Source: Cryobacterium tepidiphilum (GTDB lineage: Bacteria > Actinomycetota > Actinomycetes > Actinomycetales > Microbacteriaceae). Taken from it: a stretch of DNA of 64,000 bases. The notes below the pieces were generated by a model. The model had not been told where the DNA came from. It was given only the letters and a program-made list of their open reading frames with translations, and searched no databases. The position numbers were made by a program, and so were the translations under genes. The stretch lies in NCBI RefSeq assembly GCF_003716325.1, contig NZ_RDSR01000006.1:62001-126000 (forward strand), written 5' to 3'. Below are positions 1-9,801 of this stretch, piece by piece. How positions within the stretch are numbered: position 1 is the first letter of the stretch; the number at the start of each line of letters is the position of its first letter.

Positions 1-1050
<1,050 letters not shown>

Positions 1051-1059
1051 CGCCCGGGC

Positions 1060-1740
1060 TCACTGGTTGAGCCGGTAGCCGACGCCGCGCACGGTCACCA
1101 GCAGGGCCGGCCGGGCCGGGTCGGCTTCGATGCGTGAGCGGATGCGCTTGATGTGCACGTCAAGCGTCTTGGTGTCGCCGACGTAGTCGCTTCCCCAGAC
1201 CCGGTCGATCAGCTGTGCGCGCGTGAGCACCCGCCCGGGGTTGCGCAGCAGGAACTCGAGAAGCTCGAACTCCTTGAGCGGCATGCTGACCTCCGTGCCG
1301 CGCACGGTCACCGTATGGCTCTCGACATCCATGCGCACCGGGCCGACCTCAAGGATCCCCGCGTCGACGGACTCGGCATCGCCCCGCCGGCGCAGCACCG
1401 CCCGGATGCGTGCCAGCAGTTCCCGGCTCGAGTACGGCTTGGTCACATAGTCGTCGGCGCCGAGTTCCAGCCCGACCACGATGTCGATCTCCGAGTCCTT
1501 CGCGGTGAGCATGATGATCGGCGTGGACGTGCGCGTGCGGAGCTCACGGCACACCTCGGTGCCGGGGATGCCGGGCAGCATGAGGTCGAGCAGCACGAGG
1601 TCCGGGCGCATCCGGTCGAATTCGGCCAGGCCGCGGGCGCCGTCGGCGGCGACGGTCACGTCGTACCCTTCGCGGCCGAGGAGGAAGGCGAGGGGGTCGC
1701 TGATCGCGGCCTCGTCCTCGATCAACAGGATGGTGCTCAT
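1060..1740 (-). CDS. regX3: Two-component response regulator, RegX3/PhoP type
   Basis: This is a 226-residue OmpR/PhoB-class regulator. The receiver domain (about residues 1-120) has the acidic pocket in LIEDE, the phospho-acceptor Asp in LVLLDLMLPG and the conserved Lys in DDYVTKPYS. The C-terminal winged-helix domain carries RVLTRAQLIDRVWG and TLDVHIKRIRSRIE. The start ATG overlaps the senX3 stop as ATGA, so the two genes are translationally coupled. Proximity to phoU and pstSCAB and the PHO-like repeats before pstS support a role as the phosphate-starvation activator. The name rests on that context and family resemblance. Confidence 0.9.
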   Translation of the reverse strand: MSTILLIEDEAAISDPLAFLLGREGYDVTVAADGARGLAEFDRMRPDLVLLDLMLPGIPGTEVCRELRTRTSTPIIMLTAKDSEIDIVVGLELGADDYVTKPYSSRELLARIRAVLRRRGDAESVDAGILEVGPVRMDVESHTVTVRGTEVSMPLKEFELLEFLLRNPGRVLTRAQLIDRVWGSDYVGDTKTLDVHIKRIRSRIEADPARPALLVTVRGVGYRLNQ

Positions 1741-2882
1741 GCGTCGCTCCCTGCCGTGGCTGGTTCGGCTTCGGGCAGCCTGATGGTGAACGTGGACCCG
1801 TGGCCGGGGCTCGACCACGCCCGCACGTCGCCGCCGTGGTTCTGCACGGCGTGCTTGACAATGGAGAGCCCGAGGCCTGTTCCACCCGTGCTCCGTGACC
1901 GGGCGTCGTCGACGCGGAAGAACCGTTCGAAGACGCGGTCCAGGTCGGCCGCGGGGATGCCCTCACCCTGGTCGGTCACCGTGATCTCCACCACGCCCTC
2001 CACGCGGCGCACCCCGATGCCGACCTGCGACCCGCCCGGCGAGTAACGCACCGCGTTGGAGACGAGGTTGTCCACGGCGGCGACCAGCAGCCGCTCGTCG
2101 CCGTAGACGAAGGCCTTCTTGCCGCCGCGCGCGACGATCTCGATCCGGTTTGCGTCGGCGAGCACCTGGTTGCGCTCGACCGCCGCGGCCACCACATCGC
2201 GCACCCCGACGAGCCGTGCCGTCGTGACCGAGCCGGTCGCCTGCAGCCGGGAGAGCTCGATGATGTCGCGTGTGATGCGGCTCAGCCGTTCCGACTCCGC
2301 CGTGAGCTGTTCCGCGAAACGTCGCACCTGCTCCGGTTCGTCCGAGGCGCTCTCCAGGGCCTCGGCGAGGAGGCCGATGGCGCTGATCGGCGTCTTCAGC
2401 TCATGGCTGACGTTGGCCAGGAAGTCCCGGCGCACCTCTTCCAGCCGGTGCGACTCGGTGTGGTCCTCCGCGACGAGCAGGATGTCGCGCCGCCCGACGC
2501 GGGACACCGTGACGCGCAGGTGGAGCTGCGTGTCACCGAACGGCCCCCGGGCCAAGTCGAGGTCCGTCGTCACCGGTTCCCCGCTCCCGCGCACGCCGTC
2601 GACGAGGTCCCGCAGCTGTGCGTGCACGAGGGCGTCGTTCCGCACCAACCCCATCGACAGCGCCGCGGGAGACGCCTTCCGCACGGTGTTCGACGGGTCG
2701 ATCACCACGGCAGCGGATGCCAGCGCCTCCAGCACCTGCGCGACGCCGGGAGGGAGGACATTTCCCGCGAGCCGGGCCGCTTCCGACCCGCGCTCGGCGG
2801 CAACGTGCACGAGGACGACGACCACCGCGCCGACGAAGAGCCCCAGCGCCAGCGGCAGCAGCACCAACCACAGGGAATCCAT
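1737..2882 (-). CDS. senX3: Sensor histidine kinase, SenX3 type
   Basis: A 381-residue kinase. It has one N-terminal membrane segment (about residues 4-25), a PAS-like middle region with VVIDPSNTVRKAS, the HisKA box NVSHELKTPI with the phospho-accepting His, and a HATPase domain with NLVSNAVRYSP, TDQGEGIP and GTGLGLSIV. It pairs with the downstream regX3 through a 4-base overlap. Longer open frames extend upstream, but MDSLWLV is preferred because a TACTCT hexamer lies exactly 6 bases before this ATG and the membrane helix starts here. PhoU, divergently encoded, probably modulates this kinase, as in other actinomycetes. Confidence 0.9.
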   Translation of the reverse strand: MDSLWLVLLPLALGLFVGAVVVVLVHVAAERGSEAARLAGNVLPPGVAQVLEALASAAVVIDPSNTVRKASPAALSMGLVRNDALVHAQLRDLVDGVRGSGEPVTTDLDLARGPFGDTQLHLRVTVSRVGRRDILLVAEDHTESHRLEEVRRDFLANVSHELKTPISAIGLLAEALESASDEPEQVRRFAEQLTAESERLSRITRDIIELSRLQATGSVTTARLVGVRDVVAAAVERNQVLADANRIEIVARGGKKAFVYGDERLLVAAVDNLVSNAVRYSPGGSQVGIGVRRVEGVVEITVTDQGEGIPAADLDRVFERFFRVDDARSRSTGGTGLGLSIVKHAVQNHGGDVRAWSSPGHGSTFTIRLPEAEPATAGSDA

Positions 2883-2888
2883 AGCCCC

Positions 2889-2894
2889 AGAGTA
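2889..2894 (-). promoter_or_regulatory. -10 element of senX3, leaderless start
   Basis: Read on the minus strand, TACTCT is followed by 6 bases (GGGGCT) and then the senX3 ATG. This spacing puts the transcription start at the A of ATG, and no Shine-Dalgarno sequence is present. Confidence 0.6.
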
Positions 2895-2942
2895 CTGAGC
2901 ATGCGGCAGGCGCTCGCACCGCTGGTCGCGGTTTCGCCCAGA

Positions 2943-2975
2943 GTTCAGGCCCACGACACCAGCCGTTAACCTTCG
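2943..2975 (+). promoter_or_regulatory. Candidate PHO box between senX3 and phoU
   Basis: Three consecutive 11-base blocks begin at 2943, 2954 and 2965: GTTCAGGCCCA, CGACACCAGCC and GTTAACCTTCG. The outer two match the actinobacterial PhoP/RegX3 direct-repeat unit (GTTCACC plus four bases); the middle one matches only at its ACC. A single further unit, GTTCACATCCG, lies at 3000-3010. The position in the divergent senX3/phoU space suits autoregulation. It is weaker than the pstS box. Confidence 0.45.
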
Positions 2976-3038
2976 CCCGGAATCATGAGGCACACGGCGG
3001 TTCACATCCGCTCTGCCCCCACCAGGAAGGACCACGCC

Positions 3039-3695
3039 ATGCGTGACGTATTTCAGCAGGAGCTGCGCGAGGTGCAGGACCGGCTCGTCGAGATCGCCGA
3101 ACTCGTGGTCATCTCGATCGAGAACGCCACGACGGCGTTCAACGAATCCGACGTGCGACTGGCCGACGAGGTCATTGCCGACGACGACCGCATCGACACG
3201 CTCGCACTCGCGCTCGACGAACTCGCCATCGAGATCCTGGCCCGGCAGCAGCCGGTGGCTCGCGACCTGAGGATCGTTGTCAGCACCCTGCGCATCAGCG
3301 CCTCCCTCGAGCGGATGGGCGACCTCGCCGAGCACATCGCCCAGCTGGCCCGCTACCGGTTCCCCGAGAAGGTCGTGCCGGCGAGCCTGCGCCCGACGTT
3401 CACCGAGATGGGCCGGCTCGACGTCGAGATCGCCCGCAAGCTGGCGGACCTGCTCCGCACCCAGGACGTGGACCTGGCCGAGGCCATCCGCACCGAGGAC
3501 GACCGCGTCGACGAGTTGCACGCCGGGGTCTTCGCCGAGGTACTCGGCGCGAGCTGGAAGGGCGAGGCATCCGACACCGTCGACGCCACCCTCGCCAGCC
3601 GCTACCACGAGCGCTTCGCCGACCACGCCGTCTCCATCGCGAAGAAGGTGCGCTACCTGGCCACCGGCGATTGGTCATCCTCCGACGGAGCGTGA
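3039..3695 (+). CDS. phoU: Phosphate signalling complex protein PhoU
   Basis: A 218-residue all-helical PhoU protein with two repeats of the PhoU metal-binding motif, visible as DDDRIDTLALALDE and EDDRVDELHAGVF. It links the Pst transporter to the SenX3 kinase, restraining the phosphate-starvation response when phosphate is plentiful. The start MRDVFQQ is chosen because AGGAAGG lies 9 bases upstream; an earlier in-frame start would add an unrelated tail. It is divergent from senX3-regX3 and is followed 134 bases later by pstS. Confidence 0.93.
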   Translation: MRDVFQQELREVQDRLVEIAELVVISIENATTAFNESDVRLADEVIADDDRIDTLALALDELAIEILARQQPVARDLRIVVSTLRISASLERMGDLAEHIAQLARYRFPEKVVPASLRPTFTEMGRLDVEIARKLADLLRTQDVDLAEAIRTEDDRVDELHAGVFAEVLGASWKGEASDTVDATLASRYHERFADHAVSIAKKVRYLATGDWSSSDGA

Positions 3696-3707
3696 TTGTC
3701 GTGCGCT

Positions 3708-3729
3708 GTTCACCGTCCGTTCACCCCGA
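3708..3729 (+). promoter_or_regulatory. PHO box upstream of pstS
   Basis: Two adjacent 11-base direct repeats, GTTCACCGTCC and GTTCACCCCGA, each begin with GTTCACC. This is the unit and period of PhoP boxes described in Streptomyces. A TAGCGT hexamer at 3757-3762 is a plausible -10, placing the box just upstream of the -35 region as expected for an activator. RegX3 is the likely binder. Confidence 0.75.
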
Positions 3730-3829
3730 CGTGGGATGCCGGCCAGACACCGTGAATAGCGTCGTTGCCGGTGGAGGTCCCCACGGACACCACCGCATCA
3801 CTTGCCCACGATCCCTGAAAGGGAGACTT

Positions 3830-4921
3830 GTGAATCACAAGCGTTACAGTGCCCCGCTCGCCATCCTCGCCCTCGGTGCCATCGCGCTCACCGGATGCGC
3901 GGCCAACGAGAGCGGAACGCCCGCCGGCGACTCCACCACGGCCGGCCTGTCCGGCACGCTCAACGGCATCGGTTCCTCCGCGCAGGGGACGGCGCAGACG
4001 GTGTGGGCGGCAGGATTCCAGACCGCGAACCCCGACGTCACCGTCAACTACGACCCCCAGGGATCGGGCGCCGGTCGCACGAGCTTCATCTCCGGGGCCG
4101 CGGACTTCGCCGGCTCGGACGCGGCACTCTCCGACGAGGAACTGGCGAAGACCTTCGCCGGCTGCGCGGCCGACAGCGGCGCGCTCGACCTGCCGGTCTA
4201 CATCTCGCCGATCGCCATCGCCTACAACGTCGACGGCGTCGACGAGCTGAAGCTCGACGCACCGACCATCGCCGGGATCTTCAAGGGCACCATCACCACC
4301 TGGAACGACCCCGCCATCACGGCGCAGAACCCGGACGCCGCCCTCCCGGACGCGCGGATTACCGTCGTCCACCGGTCGGACGACTCCGGCACCACGCAGA
4401 ACTTCACCGAATACCTGAGCGCCACCGCCCCGGCCGTCTGGGACGCCGCGCCTTCCCAGACCTACCCCTACAAGGTCGGAGACGCCGCGAAGGGAACCTC
4501 CGGGGTCGCCGACGCGACGCGCAACGGCAGCAACTCGATCACCTATATCGACGAGTCCGGCGCATCGGGCCTGTCGATCGCCCAGGTGAAGGTCGGTGAC
4601 GAGTACGTCACGCTGAGCCCGGAAGGCGCCGCAGCGGTCGTCGCGGCGTCGCCGCTGGTCGAAGGCCGCGAGGCGAACGACCTCGCGGTCGCGATCGACC
4701 GCACCAACACCGAGAAGGGCGCCTGGCCGCTCGTGCTGGTCAGCTACCTGATCACCTGCGCCGACTACGAGGATGCCGCGAAGGCCGAGCTCGTGAAGGC
4801 TTACGCCGGTCACATCGTGAGCGACGAGAGCCAGGCCGCGGCGGCCAAGGAGGCCGGTTCGGCGCCGCTCGCGGCGGACCTGGCAAACACCGTGCGCACC
4901 GCCATCGACAGCATCAAGTAG
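3830..4921 (+). CDS. pstS: Phosphate ABC transporter, phosphate-binding lipoprotein PstS
   Basis: A 363-residue lipoprotein that captures phosphate outside the membrane for PstCAB. The signal peptide ends in the lipobox ALTGC (lipidated Cys near residue 23). Family blocks follow: GIGSSAQGTAQ, YDPQGSGAGR, FAGSDAALS and HRSDDSGTTQNFTEYL, which contain the Ser/Asp/Arg/Thr residues that hold phosphate in PstS. The GTG start is chosen over an upstream in-frame ATG because GAAAGGGAG sits 6 bases before it and the signal peptide starts there. It is the first gene of pstSCAB and has its own PHO box. Confidence 0.95.
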   Translation: MNHKRYSAPLAILALGAIALTGCAANESGTPAGDSTTAGLSGTLNGIGSSAQGTAQTVWAAGFQTANPDVTVNYDPQGSGAGRTSFISGAADFAGSDAALSDEELAKTFAGCAADSGALDLPVYISPIAIAYNVDGVDELKLDAPTIAGIFKGTITTWNDPAITAQNPDAALPDARITVVHRSDDSGTTQNFTEYLSATAPAVWDAAPSQTYPYKVGDAAKGTSGVADATRNGSNSITYIDESGASGLSIAQVKVGDEYVTLSPEGAAAVVAASPLVEGREANDLAVAIDRTNTEKGAWPLVLVSYLITCADYEDAAKAELVKAYAGHIVSDESQAAAAKEAGSAPLAADLANTVRTAIDSIK

Positions 4922-4930
4922 CCCACGGAC

Positions 4931-4957
4931 GGGCCGTGGCGCACCCGCCCACGGCCC
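4931..4957 (+). terminator. pstS: Hairpin between pstS and pstC, probable attenuator
   Basis: A perfect 9-bp stem (GGGCCGTGG / CCACGGCCC) with a 9-base loop begins 9 bases after the pstS stop and has no T-run. It could end part of the transcripts or protect the pstS 3' end, giving more binding protein than permease. Confidence 0.6.
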
Positions 4958-4984
4958 GGCTCCTGATCAGCGGAAAGAGCAGTA

Positions 4985-5926
4985 GTGACGACGAACACAG
5001 CAGCCAGGACGCCCATCATGCAAAGCCGAGGCGACCGGGCCTTCTCCTCCCTGGCCCTCATCGCCGGGACGACGATCCTCGTCATCCTGGGCGCGGTGGC
5101 GCTCTTCCTCGTGGTCCAGAGCATCCCCGCGCTCGTCGCCGGTTCGGCACAGCTTCCCGGTGAAGCGGCGAACTTCTGGGCCTACGTCTGGCCGCTCGCG
5201 TTCGGGACGATCTGGGCGGCCCTGATCGCCCTGGTCATCGCGACTCCGCTCGCCATCGGCATCGCCCTCTTCATCTCGCACTACGCGCCGCGCCGGGTTG
5301 CGCAATCGCTCGGATACGTCATCGACCTGCTCGCCGCGGTGCCGTCGGTGGTCTTCGGGCTCTGGGGCATCGTCGTTCTCGCACCGTTCGTGCAGCCGTT
5401 CTACCGCGGCCTGTCCGAGAACCTCGGATGGATCCCGCTCTTCGCCGGCCCGGTGTCGGGCACCGGCCGCACCATCCTCACTGTGGCGATCGTGCTCGCG
5501 GTCATGGTCCTCCCGATCATGACGGCCATCTGCCGGGAACTGTTCCTGCAGACCCCCCGCCTCCACGAGGAGGCCGCCCTCGCCCTCGGCGCCACCCGGT
5601 GGGAGATGATCCGGATGTCGGTGCTCCCGTTCGCCCGCGCCGGGATCGTCTCGGCGCTCATGCTCGGGCTCGGGCGGGCGCTCGGTGAGACCATGGCCGT
5701 CGCCATGGTGCTGTCCCCGGCGCTGGTCGTCAACTTCTTCCTTCTCCACTCCCAGAACCCGAACACGATCGCGGCGAACATCGCGCTCCAGTTCCCCGAG
5801 GCATCCGGTGTCGGGGTCAACGCGCTGATCGCCTCCGGCCTCGTGCTGTTCGTGGTCACGCTCCTCGTCAACATGCTCGCCCGGTTCATCGTCGGCCGCC
5901 GCCGGGCCTTCTCGGGAGCGAACTGA
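4985..5926 (+). CDS. pstC: Phosphate ABC transporter permease PstC
   Basis: A 313-residue inner-membrane permease with about six membrane helices. It carries the PstC features VPSVVFGLWG and the cytoplasmic coupling loop EEAALALGATRWEMI, which contacts PstB. It forms the phosphate channel with PstA. The GTG start has GGAAAGAG upstream. Its stop TGA overlaps the pstA ATG by one base. It is expressed with pstAB, possibly by read-through past the preceding hairpin. Confidence 0.95.
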   Translation: MTTNTAARTPIMQSRGDRAFSSLALIAGTTILVILGAVALFLVVQSIPALVAGSAQLPGEAANFWAYVWPLAFGTIWAALIALVIATPLAIGIALFISHYAPRRVAQSLGYVIDLLAAVPSVVFGLWGIVVLAPFVQPFYRGLSENLGWIPLFAGPVSGTGRTILTVAIVLAVMVLPIMTAICRELFLQTPRLHEEAALALGATRWEMIRMSVLPFARAGIVSALMLGLGRALGETMAVAMVLSPALVVNFFLLHSQNPNTIAANIALQFPEASGVGVNALIASGLVLFVVTLLVNMLARFIVGRRRAFSGAN

Positions 5927-7008
5927 TGACCGCACTCACCGCATCCACTGCCAACTCGTTCAGCGCCGGGCGCCTGCCGCGCGGCAGCGCCTGGTGGCTG
6001 CTCGTGGCATCCTGGCTGGTCGTCTCGGCGGTGTTCGCGCTGCTCGCCGTCGCCGACCCGGCGGCCGGGTTCAACCCGGTCGGCGCGGTCTTTTTCGGCA
6101 CCGTTCTCTTCGACCTGCTGCTGTTCGTGCTCTCCCTGCTCGTGGAGGGCAGGCGGCGCGCGGTCGACCGGCTGATCACGTCGCTCGTGGCGACCGCGTT
6201 CATCATCGCGCTGCTGCCGCTGGTGTCGCTGGTCTGGACCGTGCTGCAGAACGGCGGCGCGCGCATGATCGCACCCAGCTTCTTCACCGAGTCGATGCGC
6301 AACATCATCGGACCCGGCGGGGGAGGGCTGCACGCGCTCGTCGGCACGTTGGAGATCACCGGGATGGCCGCGCTCATCTCCGTGCCGATCGGACTGCTCA
6401 CCTCGATCTACCTCGTCGAGTACGGCCGTGGCGCGCTGGCGCGCAGCATCACCTTCTTCGTCGATGTCATGATGGGCATCCCCTCCATCGTCGCCGGCCT
6501 CTTCGCGTACGCCCTCTTCGCCCTGCTGTTCCAGGACCCGGGCATCCGCAGCGGGTTCATCGGCTCGATCGCCCTCTCGGTGCTGATGATCCCGGTGGTC
6601 GTGCGCTCCAGCGAGGAGATCCTCCGCCTGGTGCCGAACGAACTGCGTGAGGCGTCGCTGGCCCTCGGCGTGCCGAAGTGGCTCACCGTGGTGAAAGTCG
6701 TGCTGCCCACGTCGCTCGCCGGCCTCACCACCGGCGTCATGCTCGCCGTCGCGCGCGTGATCGGCGAGACGGCGCCGCTTCTCATCGTCGCCGGCTTCAC
6801 CGCCAGCATGAACTACAACCTGTTCGACGGTCGGATGATGACCCTGCCCGTCTTCGCCTACACCCAGTACGCGAACCAGGGACCTGACCCGGCGTCGTTC
6901 CTCGGTCGCGCCTGGGCATCCGCTCTCGCGCTCATTGCGATCGTGATGCTGCTGAACCTCGCCGGCCGAGTCATCGCATCCGCTTTCGCCCCGAAAACCC
7001 ACCGCTGA
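5926..7008 (+). CDS. pstA: Phosphate ABC transporter permease PstA
   Basis: A 360-residue permease, somewhat longer than typical PstA because of an extra N-terminal region with two or three hydrophobic segments (about residues 20-110). The core carries [12 protein letters not shown] and the coupling loop [13 protein letters not shown], followed by VIGETAPLL. It pairs with PstC in the membrane. It overlaps pstC by one base (TGATG) and is followed 13 bases later by pstB. Confidence 0.94.
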   Translation: MTALTASTANSFSAGRLPRGSAWWLLVASWLVVSAVFALLAVADPAAGFNPVGAVFFGTVLFDLLLFVLSLLVEGRRRAVDRLITSLVATAFIIALLPLVSLVWTVLQNGGARMIAPSFFTESMRNIIGPGGGGLHALVGTLEITGMAALISVPIGLLTSIYLVEYGRGALARSITFFVDVMMGIPSIVAGLFAYALFALLFQDPGIRSGFIGSIALSVLMIPVVVRSSEEILRLVPNELREASLALGVPKWLTVVKVVLPTSLAGLTTGVMLAVARVIGETAPLLIVAGFTASMNYNLFDGRMMTLPVFAYTQYANQGPDPASFLGRAWASALALIAIVMLLNLAGRVIASAFAPKTHR

Positions 7009-7021
7009 CCCGAGGAGCCCC

Positions 7022-7801
7022 GTGTCGAAACGCATCGAAGTCCGTGACCTGAACGTCTATTACCGGTCGTTCCTGGCCGTCGAGGACGTCTCGCTCGCCA
7101 TCGAGCCGCGCACCGTGACCGCCCTGATCGGGCCGAGCGGATGCGGGAAGTCGACCTTCCTCCGCACGCTCAACCGCATGCACGAGGTGATCCCCGGCGC
7201 CCGCGTCGAGGGTGAGGTGCTGGTCGACGGCGACAACCTCTACGCCGCCGGGGTGGACCCGGTGCTGGTGCGCCGGCAGGTGGGCATGGTCTTCCAGCGC
7301 CCGAACCCGTTCCCGACCATGTCGATCCGCGACAACGTGCTGGCCGGGGTGAAGCTCAACAACCGGCGGATGCCCAAGGGCGACGCCGACGCGCTCGTGG
7401 AGCGATCGCTCGGCCACGCGAATCTGTGGAACGAGGTGAAGGACCGCCTCGGCGAGCCGGGATCGGGCCTCTCCGGCGGCCAGCAGCAGCGCCTGTGCAT
7501 CGCCCGCGCCATCGCAGTCTCGCCCGACGTGCTGCTGATGGACGAGCCGTGCTCGGCGCTCGACCCGATCTCCACGCTCGCGATCGAAGACCTCATCGAG
7601 GAGCTCAAGCAGGACTACACGATCGTGATCGTGACCCACAACATGCAGCAGGCATCCCGCGTCTCCGACCGCACCGCGTTCTTCAACATCGCCGGCACCG
7701 GAAAGCCCGGCAAGCTCATCGAGTACGACGACACCCGCACCATGTTCTCCAACCCCCGCGTGCAGGCCACCGAGGACTACGTGAGCGGCCGCTTCGGCTG
7801 A
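7022..7801 (+). CDS. pstB: Phosphate ABC transporter ATP-binding protein PstB
   Basis: A 259-residue ATPase that powers PstCA. It has Walker [10 protein letters not shown] near residue 37, the PstB-type Q-loop [12 protein letters not shown], the signature LSGGQQQR near residue 150, Walker [13 protein letters not shown] near residue 170, and the switch His in [13 protein letters not shown]. The GTG start follows GAGGAGCC by two bases. It is the last gene of the pst operon. Confidence 0.96.
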   Translation: MSKRIEVRDLNVYYRSFLAVEDVSLAIEPRTVTALIGPSGCGKSTFLRTLNRMHEVIPGARVEGEVLVDGDNLYAAGVDPVLVRRQVGMVFQRPNPFPTMSIRDNVLAGVKLNNRRMPKGDADALVERSLGHANLWNEVKDRLGEPGSGLSGGQQQRLCIARAIAVSPDVLLMDEPCSALDPISTLAIEDLIEELKQDYTIVIVTHNMQQASRVSDRTAFFNIAGTGKPGKLIEYDDTRTMFSNPRVQATEDYVSGRFG

Positions 7802-7974
7802 GTCGCTGCGTTCGCTCACGTCCCGGACCGCGGCGCGCGAATAGGATGTGATCCTGAACATGAGTCTCTGTCGCCTTGAGGGGTGCCGGAGCGCTAACGA
7901 GTGGGCACTGATGAACTGGCGAACCCGGGCGGCTTCATCTGGAAAGCAATTCCCACTCACGGAAAGCCGGCCTC
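7802..7974. other. Spacer after pstB, no convincing gene
   Basis: No coding stretch with normal third-position bias is visible. A TAGGAT hexamer at 7842-7847, part of the small inverted repeat AGGAT-gtg-ATCCT (7843-7855), is a possible promoter for the small membrane gene at 7975. Confidence 0.4.
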
Positions 7975-8124
7975 TTGTTCACCATCGCAGCGATCCTCGT
8001 AGTCGTGAGTTTGTTGACCCTGTCGACGTCGCCGTGGGTTTTCCCGCTTCTTGTGTCACTCGCCGTTGCCATGGCGCTCTTCGCGATCACGATGGCATTG
8101 GTCATACGCCGATACGCGCCGTAG
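7975..8124 (+). CDS. Possible small two-helix membrane protein
   Basis: A 49-residue frame starting with TTG, preceded by GGAAAG at 9 bases. It encodes two hydrophobic helices (about residues 2-15 and 20-42) separated by a Ser/Thr-Pro-Trp turn, and it ends in the basic tail IRRYAP. The hydrophobic pattern and the positive C-terminus look like a real membrane peptide rather than chance. The third-position GC bias is weaker than in neighbours. No family is recognised. A 96-codon frame overlapping it in another phase has no such features. Confidence 0.45.
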   Translation: MFTIAAILVVVSLLTLSTSPWVFPLLVSLAVAMALFAITMALVIRRYAP

Positions 8125-8164
8125 TCGGGCGTCGATAGCGGCGCATCCCGAGTTCGGAGGCAAA

Positions 8165-8196
8165 AAGAAGGCCGGCCCCGAGGGGCCGGCCTTCTT
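8165..8196. terminator. Bidirectional terminator hairpin
   Basis: A perfect 15-bp inverted repeat with a 2-base centre: AAGAAGGCCGGCCCC pairs with GGGGCCGGCCTTCTT. An A-run on one side and TTCTT on the other suit termination in both directions. It separates the pst side from the convergent gene at 8211. Confidence 0.85.
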
Positions 8197-8210
8197 CACG
8201 CGAGGGTTGT

Positions 8211-9023
8211 CTACCGGCGGGACAGGGCGAAGAGGCGCAGCAGTTCCACGTACAGCCAAATGACCGTCACCATGATGCCGAAGGCGCCCGACCAGCCGTA
8301 GACACGCGGGGCCCGGTTCTGCACACCGCGCTGGATGGAGTCGAAGTCGAGCACCAGCGAGTAGGCCGCCATGATCACGGCCAGAACGCCGATGACGACG
8401 CCGAACGGGATGCCGGTTCCGAAGAAGTCAGCGCTGCGCAGGCCGAAGGCGTTGTCTGTCACGCCGAAGGCCATCATGCCCACGTTCACGAGCGAGAACA
8501 CCACGTAGCCGATCATGGCGATCATGAACACCTTGGTGGCCCGCTTCGAGGCGCGGATCTTTCCGCTCGCGAACAGGGCGAGCGTGACGCCCACGACCAC
8601 GACCGTGGCCAGTGTGGCCTGCAGCACGACGCCGGGGTAGATCCGCTCGAAGATCATCGAGATGCCGCCGATGAACAGGCCTTCCACGGCGGCGTACGCG
8701 AGCACCAGGCCCGGCGACGGCTGCTTCTTGAAGATGTTCACCATGGCCAGCACGAAGCCGACGATGGCGGCCAGGATCGGGAGGAAACCGAACGTGGGCG
8801 TGAGGATCCACGAGGCGACCGCCGCGACGACGAGAATGCCGAAGCTCAGCGCCGTCTTCGCGATGGTGTCCTCGTAGCTCATCCGGCCGGTGTCCTGCGA
8901 CCCGGCGGCCGGCGCGTTGTAGAGGTCGTTCAGCTCAGAGTCGGACAGCGTGCGGGTGGCGGCAGCGCTGCCGGGAGCGGCGAACGCGGGGTTTCGGGAG
9001 AATGCGGGATTCGTGCTTGCCAT
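8211..9023 (-). CDS. Bax inhibitor-1/YccA family membrane protein
   Basis: A 270-residue protein. A Pro/Ala-rich cytoplasmic N-terminus of about 55 residues is followed by seven hydrophobic segments of the BI-1/YccA type. The last third contains MAAYSLVLDFDSIQRGV, with the acidic pair typical of the calcium-leak branch, and the C-terminus is YVELLRLFALSRR. MASTNPAF is chosen as the start; upstream codons run into non-coding sequence. A TAGATT hexamer (9077-9082 on this strand) could be the promoter. The bacterial role is not settled. Confidence 0.85.
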   Translation of the reverse strand: MASTNPAFSRNPAFAAPGSAAATRTLSDSELNDLYNAPAAGSQDTGRMSYEDTIAKTALSFGILVVAAVASWILTPTFGFLPILAAIVGFVLAMVNIFKKQPSPGLVLAYAAVEGLFIGGISMIFERIYPGVVLQATLATVVVVGVTLALFASGKIRASKRATKVFMIAMIGYVVFSLVNVGMMAFGVTDNAFGLRSADFFGTGIPFGVVIGVLAVIMAAYSLVLDFDSIQRGVQNRAPRVYGWSGAFGIMVTVIWLYVELLRLFALSRR

Positions 9024-9186
9024 GGTTGTCTCACAGTCAGCTTGGTAGGCGGGCACCGGGTTGTCGGTACACACTCAATCTAGCGGAGATCGCATAACGA
9101 TTGGCTGGGCATCCGGCTATAAAAATGCTGGTTACGGATGCCGTCGGCGGCCTGTCGGCGCCGCCCGCGCCGGGTTGGGGCGGGGT

Positions 9187-9525
9187 TCAGCGCTGGGCGT
9201 CGATCGTGCGCGGGGCGAGCAGCTCGTCGTGCCCCAGCATCCGCCACACCGTGGTCGTGAGCGCGGGGTGCTCGAGGGCGATCTGCCGAAGCACCCGGTA
9301 CTCGCGCGTGGGCGAGGGATGCTGGCCGCCATTGGCGTTGATGGCGTCGGCGCGAAGCAGGTAGACCACCAGTTCGTCGACCGTCGGGAGCTCCTCCATG
9401 AACGCCCACGGGTCTTCGCCGGCGAGCAGGCGCTCGTGGATGACCGTGTCGAGCTCCTGATGGGCTTCGGCACGCAGCACCTCGAGGCTGGCCTTGCCTC
9501 GGGGTGCATCGGGATTCACGGTCAC
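9187..9525 (-). CDS. Conserved-looking hypothetical protein
   Basis: A soluble, acidic, mostly helical protein of 112 residues with no signal peptide or membrane segment. No family is recognised. The GTG at 9525 is chosen because a TAGGGT hexamer lies exactly 6 bases before it, the leaderless pattern seen at many genes here. The alternative is GTG at 9519, for which GGAGG would be a well-spaced ribosome site. Codon use matches neighbours, so it is probably a real gene. Confidence 0.7.
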   Translation of the reverse strand: MTVNPDAPRGKASLEVLRAEAHQELDTVIHERLLAGEDPWAFMEELPTVDELVVYLLRADAINANGGQHPSPTREYRVLRQIALEHPALTTTVWRMLGHDELLAPRTIDAQR

Positions 9526-9531
9526 CCTCCG

Positions 9532-9537
9532 ACCCTA
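9532..9537 (-). promoter_or_regulatory. -10 element for the 9187-9525 gene
   Basis: TAGGGT on the minus strand, then 6 bases (CGGAGG), then GTG. The same CGGAGG could also act as a Shine-Dalgarno for the GTG six bases further in. Confidence 0.5.
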
Positions 9538-9801
9538 CGTCGAGCCTTTCGCATTCCTCAATCCGCTCGCCGCGACTCGCACGACCTTGTCAGGCCCCTC
9601 ACTCACGAGCCTTGGCCGGCCGGCCGGCCGGCACGTGCACGTGCATAACTCCTTCGATCGGCGAATCGTCGCGTCCCGCATCTGGATGTTTTCGCCGCTG
9701 GTGCACATCGCCGAGCTCGTTCTGAAGGAGTTGCGCGCAGGTGCACGGCGAGGCGAGACGAGAGGGCTTCTGGTTCTGGCGCATCTTCGGGGTCCATAGG
9801 G
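9538..9801. other. Gene-free spacer before the toxin-antitoxin pair
   Basis: About 260 bases with no supported gene. It holds a run of alternating GGCC (near 9614-9631) followed by a GTGCACGTGCA palindromic tract (9633-9643). Short open frames on both strands lack start signals and codon bias. Nothing else was recognised. Confidence 0.4.

Noticed and set aside
7848..8138. A 96-codon frame after pstB
   Set aside because: No hydrophobic or motif structure and poor codon bias. The overlapping phase starting at 7975 encodes two clean membrane helices and is preferred.
9614..9645. GGCCGGCCGG and GTGCACGTGCA tract as an operator or origin
   Set aside because: Only simple self-complementary sequence in a GC-rich spacer, with no neighbouring boxes or regulator to support a function.
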